Of a DNA stretch of 64,000 nt, positions 1 to 8,429 are shown one piece after another. Positions within the stretch are counted from its first letter, which is position 1; every line of letters begins with the position of its first letter. Origin of the DNA: VAZQ01 sp963771845 (GTDB taxonomy: Bacteria > Pseudomonadota > Alphaproteobacteria > Rhizobiales > Xanthobacteraceae). The stretch lies in NCBI GenBank assembly GCA_963771845.1, contig CAVYVC010000020.1, forward strand, positions 124,001 through 188,000, written 5' to 3'. The position numbers and the translations under genes are program-made. The notes under the pieces are model-generated. The model did no database searches. It saw only the letters and a list, made by a program, of their open reading frames with translations, and was not told the origin of the DNA.

Positions 1-2
1 CA

Positions 3-140
3 CTCGTTGACTTGAAGGGCCAGCTTCAGGCGGGCCAGCCACCCAGCATGATCAGTAAAACGATCGAGAAGATCGAAGGACTGCTTGGATCCGGTGCCAA
101 TCTTGCCTATGCCGGATACCCATATGATCCGTATGCGTAA
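3..140 (+). CDS. C-terminal end of an unrecognised protein (partial)
   Basis: An open frame enters from the left edge and ends at a TAA, giving 45 residues that finish in a Tyr/Pro-rich tail (YPYDPYA). The segment before the tail reads like an amphipathic helix (KTIEKIEGLL). I do not recognise the family, and too little is visible to tell whether it is a real C-terminus or chance. The frame is open through the edge and the downstream 800 bases hold no competing gene. Confidence 0.35.
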   Translation, partial: LVDLKGQLQAGQPPSMISKTIEKIEGLLGSGANLAYAGYPYDPYA

Positions 141-935
141 AGTGGATGTGTGTGAAAATGTCCCGGCCCTTACTTGGAAGAATACCACCGACCTCCGAGC
201 AAATGCTGAATAGCATGCGCTAAACACCCATGCGCGCGCATGGCTGGGAGGCCCCGCCCAAAAACCGTTAACGGACGCACTTGCGAATTTACTTGGGGAA
301 CACGGTGTGCAGCGAGGCGCAATGTTCCGCTCCGCCACTTTAATCTCGCTAACCGCCGTTTTCCATTCCCCCTAGCCGAGGCGCTGCAGTTAAGTTAACC
401 GTTGCCCCTAATGCCCAGCAGCGAAGGCCAGAAGACTGCACCGCGAGAAATCGCCACCGCGCTTGAAAACTTGAAAACGCACTCGATGCACGCCGGCAGC
501 GGATTATCGTCATCCAATTGCAAGCTAATTTTATCAAATGGTGAGCTTCGTGCAGGCAATTCCTAGGCGAGCTGTCAGTCGGGCCTGACCCCTAGATCGA
601 GCAGACAAACCCCTGACAGCAATCCAGACTGTTCAAGTTCCTGGAGGCCGAAAACACTCGTCGCGGTAGAATTATGCACTGCATTTGTTGCGGTGCAGAG
701 ATACTGGTAATTTGAGCTGAGCCCGACTACTGCCGCCGCCGTTCTAAACAATGGCGAACAAGGTGAACCAGAAGGGCTTCTTCGAAGCACCTTTCGATGG
801 AATGCAACCAACCGCAAAAGCAGGGTCGCGTCATACGGTGCCCGCGTGCTGTACCACCATGGCTCCTGTTGTTTGAAAAACACCTATTATTGGCTAAGAG
901 CAAAAATCCGTCCGCCCTCAGCGCCGCCGGATTAG
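141..935. other. Intergenic stretch with no supported gene
   Basis: Short open frames here have no recognisable protein character. The only structure I see is a perfect 16-base palindrome at 228-243 (CCATGCGCGCGCATGG). It lies downstream of the convergent end of the MFS gene. Confidence 0.5.
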
Positions 936-2318
936 TTAGCCGCCTCCCCCCTCGATGGTCTCTTCGCACTGGTTGCGAGTCGGCAGGGGCGCCACGGCGA
1001 AGATTTCGAGGAGGATCCGCCGCGGTATGAATCGGTCGTCGTAGACGAGAAAGCTGAAGATGAAGCCGATCCCTAGCACGAGGATGCCGAGCAGAAAGGA
1101 GTACACGATAGCGCGATCGGGATAATTGTCCTTGAGGCTCGCTACTATCAGAGGTCCGAAAATCCCTGCGGCCGACCAGGCCGTGAGGATGACGCCGTAC
1201 AGGCGTGACATGCGTTTCGGCCCGTAAACGTCGATCACCATGGACGGCATGATCGCGAAGCCCCCGCCGAAGCAGCTGAGCACATAACAAACCAGAATGG
1301 CAAAGACCCACGGATTGCGCTCTGTCATCAGTATGCCGAACACGATCAGCTGCGAGGCAAGCAGGAGGCGAAAGGTGTTGATACGGCCGAGCCGCTCGGA
1401 TGCGGCGCCCCAGACGATGCGCCCCAAGCCGTTGAACAGAGAGCTTACGGCGATCAGCGTGGCGCCGTAGCCGGCGAGGACGGAACGCTCCAAGTTTGGG
1501 TCGTCGAGCCTCCAGACATCTTGGTAGAGCGGCGACAGAAAGCTAACAATCGAAATGCCGGCCGTGATATTTAGAAAGAAAATGAACCACATGATCGCGT
1601 ATTGGCCGGCCAGGAGGTAATCCCTGAGCGGCAGGTCGGATTCTTCCTCGGCCTTAGCATACGGGCCACCCGCACGAGCATCCTGCGATGCCGACGGGGC
1701 ATAGCCGCTGGGGAGATAACCGGCCGGAGGGTCCCTCAGCATTGCCGCGGAGCCGAAGGCGGCCGAGCCAAGGATGGCGCCGAGGGCTGCGAACACAAGG
1801 GTCAAGTTCCCGTGGAACGCGTACATCAGTATCGGCGCAAGCCCCACACTGAGGACGAAGGCGCCGAGCCCAAACCCCATGGCGACGATGCCGGTCAGCA
1901 GCCCTTTCTTATCGGGAAACCACTTGGTCACGGTACTCATTGGCGTGACGTATCCCAGGCCGATGCCAATCCCGGCGACAACGCCATAGCCCAGGTAAAA
2001 CAGCATTAGACTCTTCAGCGCGAGCGCGACCGCCGCCAGAGCATAGCCAGCGGCGAAGAGCAGGCTGCCGGCGATGGCCAGCTTGCGCGGTCCAATCCTG
2101 GCGAGGTTAATCCCGCCCCAGGCCGCCGCCAGCCCAAGGCAGCAGATGTTCAGGCTGAACGCCCACGACGTAGCGGTGTTGTTCCAGCGGAACTGCTCGA
2201 CCACAAGCGGCTGGAAGTAGCTCCAGGCATAAACGGTGCCGAGACAGAGCTGCAGCACCGTGCACATAGCCGCGATTAGCCACCGGCTGGGCACGCGGTC
2301 TTGCCCGCGCATGCTCAC
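936..2318 (-). CDS. OFA-family MFS transporter (oxalate/formate antiporter type)
   Basis: A 460-residue, twelve-helix major facilitator. The N-terminus (LCLGTVYAWSYFQPLVVEQF) and the loop KWFPDKKGLLTG after helix 4 are typical of the oxalate/formate antiporter (OFA) family, whose members exchange small mono- or dicarboxylates across the inner membrane. The start is a GTG whose bases overlap the stop of the upstream sensor gene (GTGA); an internal ATG two codons later is an alternative. It is the last gene of a trio with a periplasmic binding protein and a membrane sensor, so its substrate may be the ligand sensed by that pair. Substrate is inferred only. Confidence 0.85.
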   Translation of the reverse strand: MSMRGQDRVPSRWLIAAMCTVLQLCLGTVYAWSYFQPLVVEQFRWNNTATSWAFSLNICCLGLAAAWGGINLARIGPRKLAIAGSLLFAAGYALAAVALALKSLMLFYLGYGVVAGIGIGLGYVTPMSTVTKWFPDKKGLLTGIVAMGFGLGAFVLSVGLAPILMYAFHGNLTLVFAALGAILGSAAFGSAAMLRDPPAGYLPSGYAPSASQDARAGGPYAKAEEESDLPLRDYLLAGQYAIMWFIFFLNITAGISIVSFLSPLYQDVWRLDDPNLERSVLAGYGATLIAVSSLFNGLGRIVWGAASERLGRINTFRLLLASQLIVFGILMTERNPWVFAILVCYVLSCFGGGFAIMPSMVIDVYGPKRMSRLYGVILTAWSAAGIFGPLIVASLKDNYPDRAIVYSFLLGILVLGIGFIFSFLVYDDRFIPRRILLEIFAVAPLPTRNQCEETIEGGGG

Positions 2319-3055
2319 GGCCCGCGGCCGGAAGCCGAACGGATCACCCGGCCCAGCTCGCCCACCTCGTCGGTGCGCTCGAGCAGACGTTTAACCTGGA
2401 ATGGATCCGAGGACGAGGCGTGCTTCTCGCTGGACAGCGAATGCCAGGCGTACCTGCGGAGGTGATCGAGCGGCCGCGACACCTGATACATTAGCACGTA
2501 GCACACCAACACGCTGACGACGAAGATGACGGTGAGAAGGTAGACCTCCTTGCCAATGGCCGTCTGGACCTGTAGGGCGATGTAGCCCTTGTCCATGCCG
2601 ACATGCACGTGGCCGGCCTCGCCTGCGACGATACCTGCCGTCACCTCCGAGAAGTTTCCGAGGCCCGCGAGCGCGCGGTCGTAAACGTCCTTCGCATCCT
2701 TGTAGTCGGCGGCGATCTCGTCGGGCACGCCTGGCACGAAAGTATGGGCGATGATCACGCCCTTCTCGTCCACGACGAAGACATAAGAGATGCCGGAAAC
2801 CTCGACAAACTGGTCGATGATGGATTGGAGGGCCGAATAGTTCTGATGGACGATCAGGTCGATGTTCGAGTTGGCGATACTGCGCGCGATCGTCCGGCTG
2901 TTCTTCAGGAAATCGTCAGTCAGCTGCCGGTCCACGGTGTAGACATAGAGAGCGGAGGTCAACGCCACGATGAGCCCCATGAGGGCAAATATGCCGAAAA
3001 GAGTTTCTGGTAGAATCGGGCGATCCTCATCGCTTGGCCCAAGCCTCCCACTCAC
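2315..3055 (-). CDS. Membrane sensor protein with extracytoplasmic domain and HAMP-like end
   Basis: About 246 residues from a GTG start that overlaps the end of the binding-protein gene. The open frame extends 39 codons further upstream, but that part lies inside the neighbour. Layout: transmembrane helix (about 15-38), an extracytoplasmic domain with Cache-like features (ISYVFVVDEKGVIIAHTFVP), a second helix (about 168-190), then a HAMP-like segment (SRPLDHLRRY ... RTDEVGELGRVI). In relatives this segment leads into a kinase, GGDEF or methyl-accepting domain; here the protein stops. It may partner with a separate effector or be a truncated sensor. Family assignment is from layout, not from a specific catalytic motif. 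Confidence 0.6.
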   Translation of the reverse strand: MSGRLGPSDEDRPILPETLFGIFALMGLIVALTSALYVYTVDRQLTDDFLKNSRTIARSIANSNIDLIVHQNYSALQSIIDQFVEVSGISYVFVVDEKGVIIAHTFVPGVPDEIAADYKDAKDVYDRALAGLGNFSEVTAGIVAGEAGHVHVGMDKGYIALQVQTAIGKEVYLLTVIFVVSVLVCYVLMYQVSRPLDHLRRYAWHSLSSEKHASSSDPFQVKRLLERTDEVGELGRVIRSASGRGP

Positions 3056-4493
3056 CGTCGCGGAACGGCACGAAGCGACCGTCTCTGACCACGGTATAGT
3101 AGACTTGGTCCGAGGCCTGTCGGCGGCCCGTGGGGCCGCCGAAGGACAGCGGCTGTCCCATGCCGAGATCAAAGTCGCCCATGTTTAGGACGGTCTGCGC
3201 CAGATCGGCACGTCTGGCACCGACGCCCATGCGCTGGAGGATCGCTACGAAGAGCTTGGCGTTCAGGTAGCCCTCAAGGCTGATGAAACCGTAGGGGAGC
3301 GGCGCATACTCCCGTTTCCTCTTTCCGTCCGGATAGAGCAGCGAGGCGGGCGGCATGATGGCGTCGCGGTAGCGGTCCATCGCCTTGCGATACTCGCGCA
3401 CGGCCAGGACCGAATCGTCGTCATAGCTAGGTACGACCTGCGAGCTCACGAGCCGGGACGTGTAGTCCTTGTTGAACTCCTGCCCGGCCGTGGACAGCAG
3501 CTTGAGCATGGCCCCGCCTCCAACAAACGAAATCGTCGCGACGGGGCAGTCAACGCCTCTGTCGCGCATGTCGCGGATGAATCCGGCACAGGCCGGATAG
3601 GTACCTATACAGATGACGGCCTCGGGCTGCAGGCGCTGCATAATCGCCACCTGGCGATCGTAGCTCTGGTCGAAGGGCGAGCCTCGCCTATACGTGGCTT
3701 CGCCGGCAATCTCCAGGCCGTGCTTGGCCAGTGCTTCGCGCAAGCCGGCCCAGCCCGCTCGCCCATAGGCGTCGGCTTGATAGAAGACCGCGATACGGGT
3801 TCGATTGACCGCGATGAAATGGTCGACTAGTCCCTTCGTTTCCTGGACGTAGGAGGCGCGCAGATTGAAGGAAAGCTGGTCATAGGGTGGAATCCGATTG
3901 GTGTCGGCGCCGGTGAAGGGAAAGAACAGCAGGAAATCCTTGGCCTGATGCATTCGCAGGAGCGGTAGAGTCCGGTTCATGGTCGGCGTGCCCACATAGC
4001 TGAACAGCGCGAAGACGTCCTCGTTCATCAGCTTTAATGTGTTCCGGATCGCAAGATCGGGCTCGTACTGGTCGTCATAGGCCGTGATCGCGATGCGTTT
4101 CCCGTTCACGCCACCAGCGTTGTTGACTGGGCGCAGGTAGGCCATGGCGCCGCGATAGAGTTCGATGCTGAGCGCCCGCGCGCTCGCCGAAAAATCCGCG
4201 GACATGCCGAGCCGGATTTCGCTCTGGCCGGGCGCACCGGCACTGGCTTCCTCCGGTAAGGCGGGTTCGCCGAGGAGCGCGGTCATGAGCAAGAGAGCGA
4301 GCGTGAAGCACACATCTCGTGCGGAGGCCGGTTTGTGGGTCCCCCTTCGCCTACTCCTTCGCGCAAGGGACGAGGGCGATATGAACAAGGCAGTTCCGAT
4401 AGGTCGATACTTGAGTCGCGCGCGGATACGTTCCTTGCGCGCGTCCATAACAGCTGCCTCGGAAACCCGATCGAACCACCGAAGCATGTGCAT
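3027..4493 (-). CDS. ABC-type periplasmic substrate-binding protein (Leu/urea type, Peripla_BP_6)
   Basis: 488 residues. After a long basic N-terminus there is a signal-like hydrophobic stretch (FTLALLLMTALLG), then a type I binding-protein fold: EIRLGMSADFSASARALSIE, the NNAGGVNGKRI loop, and the second lobe IAVFYQADAYGRAGW. The real start is uncertain: an internal Met at residue 16 (MDARKERIRA) or a start nearer the signal would be more usual. No ABC permease or ATPase genes are adjacent. Instead a membrane sensor overlaps its 3' end, followed by an MFS carrier, so it more likely delivers ligand to the sensor than to an ABC importer (inference). Confidence 0.75.
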   Translation of the reverse strand: MHMLRWFDRVSEAAVMDARKERIRARLKYRPIGTALFISPSSLARRSRRRGTHKPASARDVCFTLALLLMTALLGEPALPEEASAGAPGQSEIRLGMSADFSASARALSIELYRGAMAYLRPVNNAGGVNGKRIAITAYDDQYEPDLAIRNTLKLMNEDVFALFSYVGTPTMNRTLPLLRMHQAKDFLLFFPFTGADTNRIPPYDQLSFNLRASYVQETKGLVDHFIAVNRTRIAVFYQADAYGRAGWAGLREALAKHGLEIAGEATYRRGSPFDQSYDRQVAIMQRLQPEAVICIGTYPACAGFIRDMRDRGVDCPVATISFVGGGAMLKLLSTAGQEFNKDYTSRLVSSQVVPSYDDDSVLAVREYRKAMDRYRDAIMPPASLLYPDGKRKREYAPLPYGFISLEGYLNAKLFVAILQRMGVGARRADLAQTVLNMGDFDLGMGQPLSFGGPTGRRQASDQVYYTVVRDGRFVPFRDGEWEAWAKR

Positions 4494-4890
4494 TGGTCTT
4501 TCAACCGACGTTCAATACAAGCTCCGCAGAGCACTGGCCTAGATTGCGCGCGGCTAGTTTAGTGCCGTCAAACGGTTTAATCTGTTCCTTTTCCGTTGAT
4601 CGGTGTCGAAGGCGAGCCGACGCATGTAGAGTGGAGCCCTCGAACGGGCCGTTCGGGTTTTCGCATGCGCCCGAGGACACAGCAAGCCGGCTAGGCCACA
4701 TCGGCGGTCGTCCGTTCGCGGACTTCCGCAAACGCTTGCGCGAGCCGTAGGTTGTGCGGACTCCTGCTGTATCGTCGGGGGAGGCCTATGCGCGTCAGAC
4801 ATTCTCTATGCGTCCGAACGGGGTGATAGCTTCGGTTGTCATACGCAACTCCTGCTTGAACGAGGTTGAGAGCATCTCAATCTTCAAGAT
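4494..4890. other. Intergenic stretch with no supported gene
   Basis: Upstream of the binding-protein operon. Open frames on both strands lack protein character. Promoters for the minus-strand operon should lie here but I cannot assign boxes with confidence. Confidence 0.4.
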
Positions 4891-4899
4891 CCGAGATCG

Positions 4900-5079
4900 C
4901 CCTTGAAATGGTGACGCGGCACGGCACCCATTTCCCACAGGCCTCGGCAATGCCGCTCGACTCCCCCGTAGTGGCGGGGCAATGTAGGTAGCCGCCTCGG
5001 TCCTCCAGACCAGGAGGCGGTTGAACGACCCGCCTAAGAGCCCTGGCCATGGGAATTCTGACCAGGGCTCTTTTTTTGT
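4900..5079 (+). ncRNA. Possible structured small RNA ending in a terminator
   Basis: This stretch has no coding character but dense secondary structure: an apical-type hairpin at 4963-4979 (CCCC ... GGGG), a GCGGC at 4915 that can pair with GCCGC at 4991, a CCGCCTC ... GAGGCGG stem at about 4992-5020, and a textbook terminator at 5037-5077. No open frame on the plus strand explains a terminator here. I cannot name the RNA; a 6S-like or other housekeeping sRNA is possible but not shown. Confidence 0.35.
5037..5077 (+). terminator. Strong Rho-independent terminator
   Basis: A perfect 10-bp stem (AGAGCCCTGG at 5037-5046 with CCAGGGCTCT at 5062-5071) is followed directly by seven T residues on the plus strand. 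The minus strand lacks a T tract, so it acts in the plus direction. It has no protein gene upstream on that strand. Confidence 0.8.
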
Positions 5080-5159
5080 ATGACCTCCACCTGATGAGCG
5101 CGTGAACGCGCCATTTTTTTTCCCAACCTCAAGACCCCTGCTCCACGGCCGGCGCTTGG

Positions 5160-5495
5160 CCCATGCGTGGCAAAGCTGTGGCGCAGCGCATGCAGCGTCA
5201 CGCTCTTCTTGATCCCGGCTGCTTCTGCCGCCTCGTGGAATAACCGGTTCAGGTGACGTGTGGTTATCGGCTTGCCGGCTCTCCTGCCCTTGCTGCCCGG
5301 AAACAACCAACGTTCCTGTACCGGCGTCTCCCCGTCGTAACGCGCCAGCCACACCTTCCACCATTTCCGCAACAGATCGAGCATCTCGGGCGAGAGCATG
5401 ACATTGCGGTCCTTGCGGCCCTTCGACTGCTCCACCCGGATGATTTTTTGCGCGCTGTCGATGTGCTTGACCTTGAGCCGCACAGCATCCAGCGA
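5160..5495 (-). pseudogene. Tyrosine recombinase/integrase fragment
   Basis: The translation matches the catalytic domain of phage-type integrases: VRLKVKHIDSAQKIIRVEQ, KGRKDRNVMLSP, then the HxxR box (TLHALRHSFATH). Both ends are missing. The N-terminal domain with the first catalytic Arg is cut off near 5495, and homology ends just after the HxxR box near 5160, so the final His and the Tyr nucleophile are lost. It resembles integrases that accompany IS91-type elements in rhizobia (from memory of the family). It cannot be active. Its cut 5' end touches an unrelated binding-protein fragment on the other strand. Confidence 0.8.
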
Positions 5496-5719
5496 TGCCG
5501 GTGATAGGGTATCTTGGCACCAGGGCGTCCGGTGATGACCCGCATCTTTTGGCTGCGTTCCGTCGGGGCCTGAAAGAAGCTGACTATATCGAGGGTCAGA
5601 ACGTCGCGATCGAATACCGCTTCGCGGAGAATCAGATCATCGCCGCCGGGGTGCTTCCTGTCATCATTGACGTAGTGACAGACCGCGCGATTGAAGCGCT
5701 CGCACCGGTCCTACTGTAG
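5495..5719 (+). pseudogene. Fragment of an ABC_sub_bind-type substrate-binding protein
   Basis: The first 45 or so residues (MPVIGYLGTRASGDDPHLLA ... GLKEADYIEGQNVAIEYRFA) are typical of the PF04392-like binding proteins just after their signal peptide. Homology then jumps within the protein (ENQIIAAGVLPVI), implying an internal deletion, and the frame ends after 74 residues where the full protein would have about 300. No signal peptide is left: the fragment begins exactly at the mature N-terminus, abutting the integrase remnant. Confidence 0.7.
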
Positions 5720-6192
5720 AGGCGCGGGCGGAATCAGAGAGGAATGATGATGAGCGATGAGCCACTCGTCTCCGTGCTTAGCGATGACGAAGGTGAAGCG
5801 AGCTAGCCTCGGCACCCGTGTTCCCCCTTCCTGGAGATCAAATTGATAAAAGCCGACTGTCATCACGGCTACGTCGGAAAGGGTAACCAAGGATCGGACG
5901 ATGATTGACACTGACGCACCGATTTCCGGGGCACCGTTCAGATTATCGCGGATCGATTCTCTCCCCGCAATCAGCTTCGGACTCGATGTCCAAAAAAGAC
6001 AGCATCGTTCGTATAAAGCTGTGCCACCGCTTCAAGATCGTGCGCATTGAAGGCCGTGACCCAGCGGTCAAGGAGAGTACTTGCGTCCGTGACTGGCTCC
6101 GCAAAGCCGCTTACGGGGAACAGTACCAAGAGCGAGGCAACAATTGCTTGAATAAGCCGCACCGGCGAACCGAACTGTTTCTTCAGACTCAT
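5711..6192 (-). pseudogene. Frameshifted SnoaL/NTF2-like secreted protein (SgcJ/EcaC type)
   Basis: The first part (5971-6192) encodes a signal peptide (SLLVLFPVSGFA) and the NTF2-like start LLDRWVTAFNAHDLEAVAQL, ending FFGHRVRS-stop. The next frame continues the same family without a gap: KLIAGRESIRDNL ... VAVMTVGFYQFDLQEGG ... FTFVIAKHGDEWLIAHHHSS, ending at 5711. One indel of a single base (or two) near 5975 joins them. Such small cone-fold proteins have about 155 residues, matching the joined length. It is either a recent pseudogene or a sequencing error. Confidence 0.75.
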
Positions 6193-6415
6193 CGAAAGTT
6201 TCCCTGAGCTGGGTCCTGCATCTTCTGAACTCGCTCGATGATACGAGCGGTATGCCCAGCCCGAGACAAAAAGTCGGCTTGAAAGAGTCCGATCTGCGAC
6301 TGTCCAACGGGAACTCCGGAACTCGGTCCTTTCCGTTCTGGATGTTGCGTGAAGAACACACCGGACACCGCTGAGGGATTGAGCTTTCCTCCAGAACGGA
6401 CTCCGGATCGATGGA

Positions 6416-6685
6416 TTACTGCCTCAATTGACCAATGAGATCACCGACGAATTCCATCTGACCGACCTCATCCTTAATGCGCACATTTGTAAGATGGTGT
6501 TCAAGTAAGATTGTTAGTTCGATAACGTCGAGCAGGTCGAGCCCAAGATCGTCGCAGAAGTGTGAGTTAGTGGTAATCCCTTTGACATCAACACCTAGTT
6601 GTTCAGCAATAAAACCGCAGATCTTGGTTGTAAGAGATACTTCTTCCACAGCGCAAATTCGTCGAGACGACGGCAAACTGGTCAT
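6416..6685 (-). CDS. Acyl-carrier-protein-like protein lacking the carrier serine
   Basis: From the ATG at 6685, preceded by a good ribosome site (AAGGGGG), the frame gives 89 residues with an ACP-like helix bundle: TTKICGFIAEQLGVDVKGIT, DDLGLDLLDVIELTILLEHH and a final QMEFVGDLIGQLRQ. Carrier proteins attach phosphopantetheine to the Ser of a D-S-L motif; here that position reads D-L-L. The frame is also open upstream into a DUF3455 stub, giving a 201-residue fusion, but the ribosome site argues for the internal start. It could be non-functional, as the surroundings are full of broken genes. Confidence 0.55.
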   Translation of the reverse strand: MTSLPSSRRICAVEEVSLTTKICGFIAEQLGVDVKGITTNSHFCDDLGLDLLDVIELTILLEHHLTNVRIKDEVGQMEFVGDLIGQLRQ

Positions 6686-6825
6686 GAATAGCCCCCTTGG
6701 TTCCAGCGCCTCCATATCCGGCCGATCCATTCGTCCGACAATGTGACGCCCTGGAATAAATTTGCGAGTGTTGCTGTAACAACACGAGCGGCCACGGAAG
6801 GAACTCTGCGATACATGATCGAAGC

Positions 6826-6994
6826 GGAGTTCCATGTGGAAAAAAATCCGAGCACCCTCGGCGTGTAACGTGACCACCGTTGCTTCTTCGGGCGTCGCGA
6901 TCGCCGCCGGCATTTGTGCCATAGCGTTGCCCGGAAGTATCAAGGCCGCAACAAGCGATAGAGCAAGTAAGGACCACTCCGAACGACGGTTCAT
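6826..6994 (-). pseudogene. N-terminal stub of a DUF3455-like secreted protein
   Basis: From the ATG at 6994 the frame gives a signal peptide (LLALSLVAALILPGNAMA) and then MPAAIATPEEATVVTLHAEG, the usual start of DUF3455 proteins. Homology stops after about 55 residues, and the frame runs on without family character into the ACP-like gene. The rest of the roughly 160-residue domain is missing. Confidence 0.55.
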
Positions 6995-7029
6995 TGGCAG
7001 ACCACCATCGCAGTGACTCAATTCAATTT

Positions 7030-7209
7030 CTAGAAGGGCAAGAATCTACCGACGATCACACCAATAATTGCACCCACGCACGCATCGGCCGTCGCGTAAC
7101 CGAGAGCGTAAGGAGAAAGATCGCCACCCACGCGCACCATTCCGAATGCCGCACCCAAGAGTGCGCCAAGGAGAGCCATGCGTGTAATCGTCCAAGACCC
7201 TCTGTTCAT
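7030..7209 (-). CDS. Small membrane protein, unrecognised
   Basis: 59 residues from the ATG at 7209: a basic start (MNRGSWTITR) and two hydrophobic, glycine-rich helices (MALLGALLGAAFG and CVGAIIGVIVGRF) separated by a short polar loop, as in glycine-zipper small membrane proteins. A second minus-strand frame covering 7209-7321 (MSYGVEITDPICQP ... DVLEAWKRANEQ) also looks protein-like and overlaps its start; the two could be parts of one broken gene. Confidence 0.4.
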   Translation of the reverse strand: MNRGSWTITRMALLGALLGAAFGMVRVGGDLSPYALGYATADACVGAIIGVIVGRFLPF

Positions 7210-7360
7210 TCGCCCTCTTCCAAGCCTCCAGCACATCCACAATGGTATCAAGATCGGTGGAATTTGGGCCTTCGTCTAGGGGTTGGCAGATAGGATCAGT
7301 AATCTCGACGCCATAGCTCATCGATACAGCAGATAAGGCGTGGTCGGGCGGCGAATGATT

Positions 7361-7939
7361 GCACGCAATCGTCAGCGCAATTCCTGCGCGAGCTCAGGGA
7401 TCAGTTCGGTAATCTAGGACTTGCCGCTGCCGCCTATAATGCCGGACCGCAACGTGTGCGCGACTGGATCAGGGGAGCACGCCCGCTGCCGGACGAGACC
7501 CGTCGTTACGTCTTGTCCATCACGGGGGTGTCTTCAGAGGAATGGGCGAAAGGGCCGAAGAGTGAATCCAATGGGCAGGCACGCCGAACTGCCGGCAGCT
7601 GATGGCTCTGTTGCGTCGCGCCCCGAACCCATTTGTGGAAAAACTGCAGGAGCGGATCGATCTGGTTGGCGCAAGTCCATGGGGCGTCCAGTTGAGTGCC
7701 GGATACTCCCGCGAGCGCGCGCTCGGCACTTATGCAGCTGTGGCAAAGCGTTATAGTGGGATCTTGGCAGGTCACGATCCAAGTATTCTGAGTATTACGC
7801 TTCACCGCCCTGGCACGCCGACGTTCTATCAAGTGCGCGCAGGAGGGAAACCCGTGAAGATGCCAGCAGGCTGTGCGCATCCATTCAGCGCGGTGGCGGC
7901 GCCTGCTTGGTGTTGCGCAATTTTCGGGCGGCAAACTGA
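7361..7939 (+). pseudogene. Decayed lytic transglycosylase with SPOR domain
   Basis: Three frame segments rebuild the C-terminal half of a murein lytic transglycosylase. Segment 1 (7361-7600) gives the SLT end: ELRDQFGNLGLAAAAYNAGP, RVRDWIRGARPLPDETRRYV, then a TGA. Segment 2 (about 7600-7845) gives the linker and SPOR start: LMALLRRAPNPFVEKL, SPWGVQLSAGYSRERALGTY. Segment 3 (7847-7939) gives the SPOR end: ETREDASRLCASIQRGGGAC, LVLRNFRAAN, stop. Segments 1 and 3 share a frame, so two frameshifts of opposite sense are needed. The N-terminal half is absent. Confidence 0.75.
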
Positions 7940-8123
7940 GCGAGTTCGCAGCCCTGCGCACGGTCAGCTTCGCGTGCCTACATTGCAGCGTATGCGGCTG
8001 CGGTCGTCCTGTTGTCGGTGGCTGACGCACAATCGGGTTTCGCGTTGTACGATGCAGCACACAGGCGCGGCTCTGGACTAATGTCTCGCGGAGGCGGCTA
8101 GGCGAGCCACAAACAAATACCTG

Positions 8124-8429
8124 CTATCGGGGCTCACTAGCTGCTAAAAATCCAGCATTGATCCAACCCTTCAAGCGGCCCCTCTCCACCTGAATCCAGT
8201 CCCCCTGCCGGTTTGTGACTTTGAACTGCGTGCCTTTGGGCGCGGTCCCAACAGCACTGCCGGTTGGTGACGGTGTAGACCAGAACTGCCCTAGCTTTTG
8301 GGTCCGTTGAGCAAAGGCTCGATGAGCCCGATCCGCGAGGTCCAACCAAGCCTCAGCCATACTGAACAGCCTTCCCTTGTCTCTCGTGGACGTGGCTCGG
8401 CTGGCCAGGTCAACCAACTCTGCGGGCAT
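8124..8429 (-). pseudogene. Chimeric small ORF with SH3-like end
   Basis: From the ATG at 8429, the frame first gives a short rhizobial-type helix segment (LVDLASRATSTRDKGRLFSM, AEAWLDLADRAHRA) that normally forms its own protein of about 50 residues. It then runs into a bacterial SH3 end (GTAPKGTQFKVTNRQGDWIQ, VERGRLKGWINAGFL). The two parts are not usually joined, so this looks like fused remnants of two genes. The frame is intact, so a translated chimera cannot be excluded. Confidence 0.45.

Noticed and set aside
727..1311. A 194-codon minus-strand frame at the 3' end of the MFS gene
   Set aside because: Arg/His-rich reading of the MFS gene in another frame, no family features.
4795..5520. 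A 241-codon open frame on the minus strand
   Set aside because: It is the integrase fragment read in a shifted frame and has no protein family character of its own.
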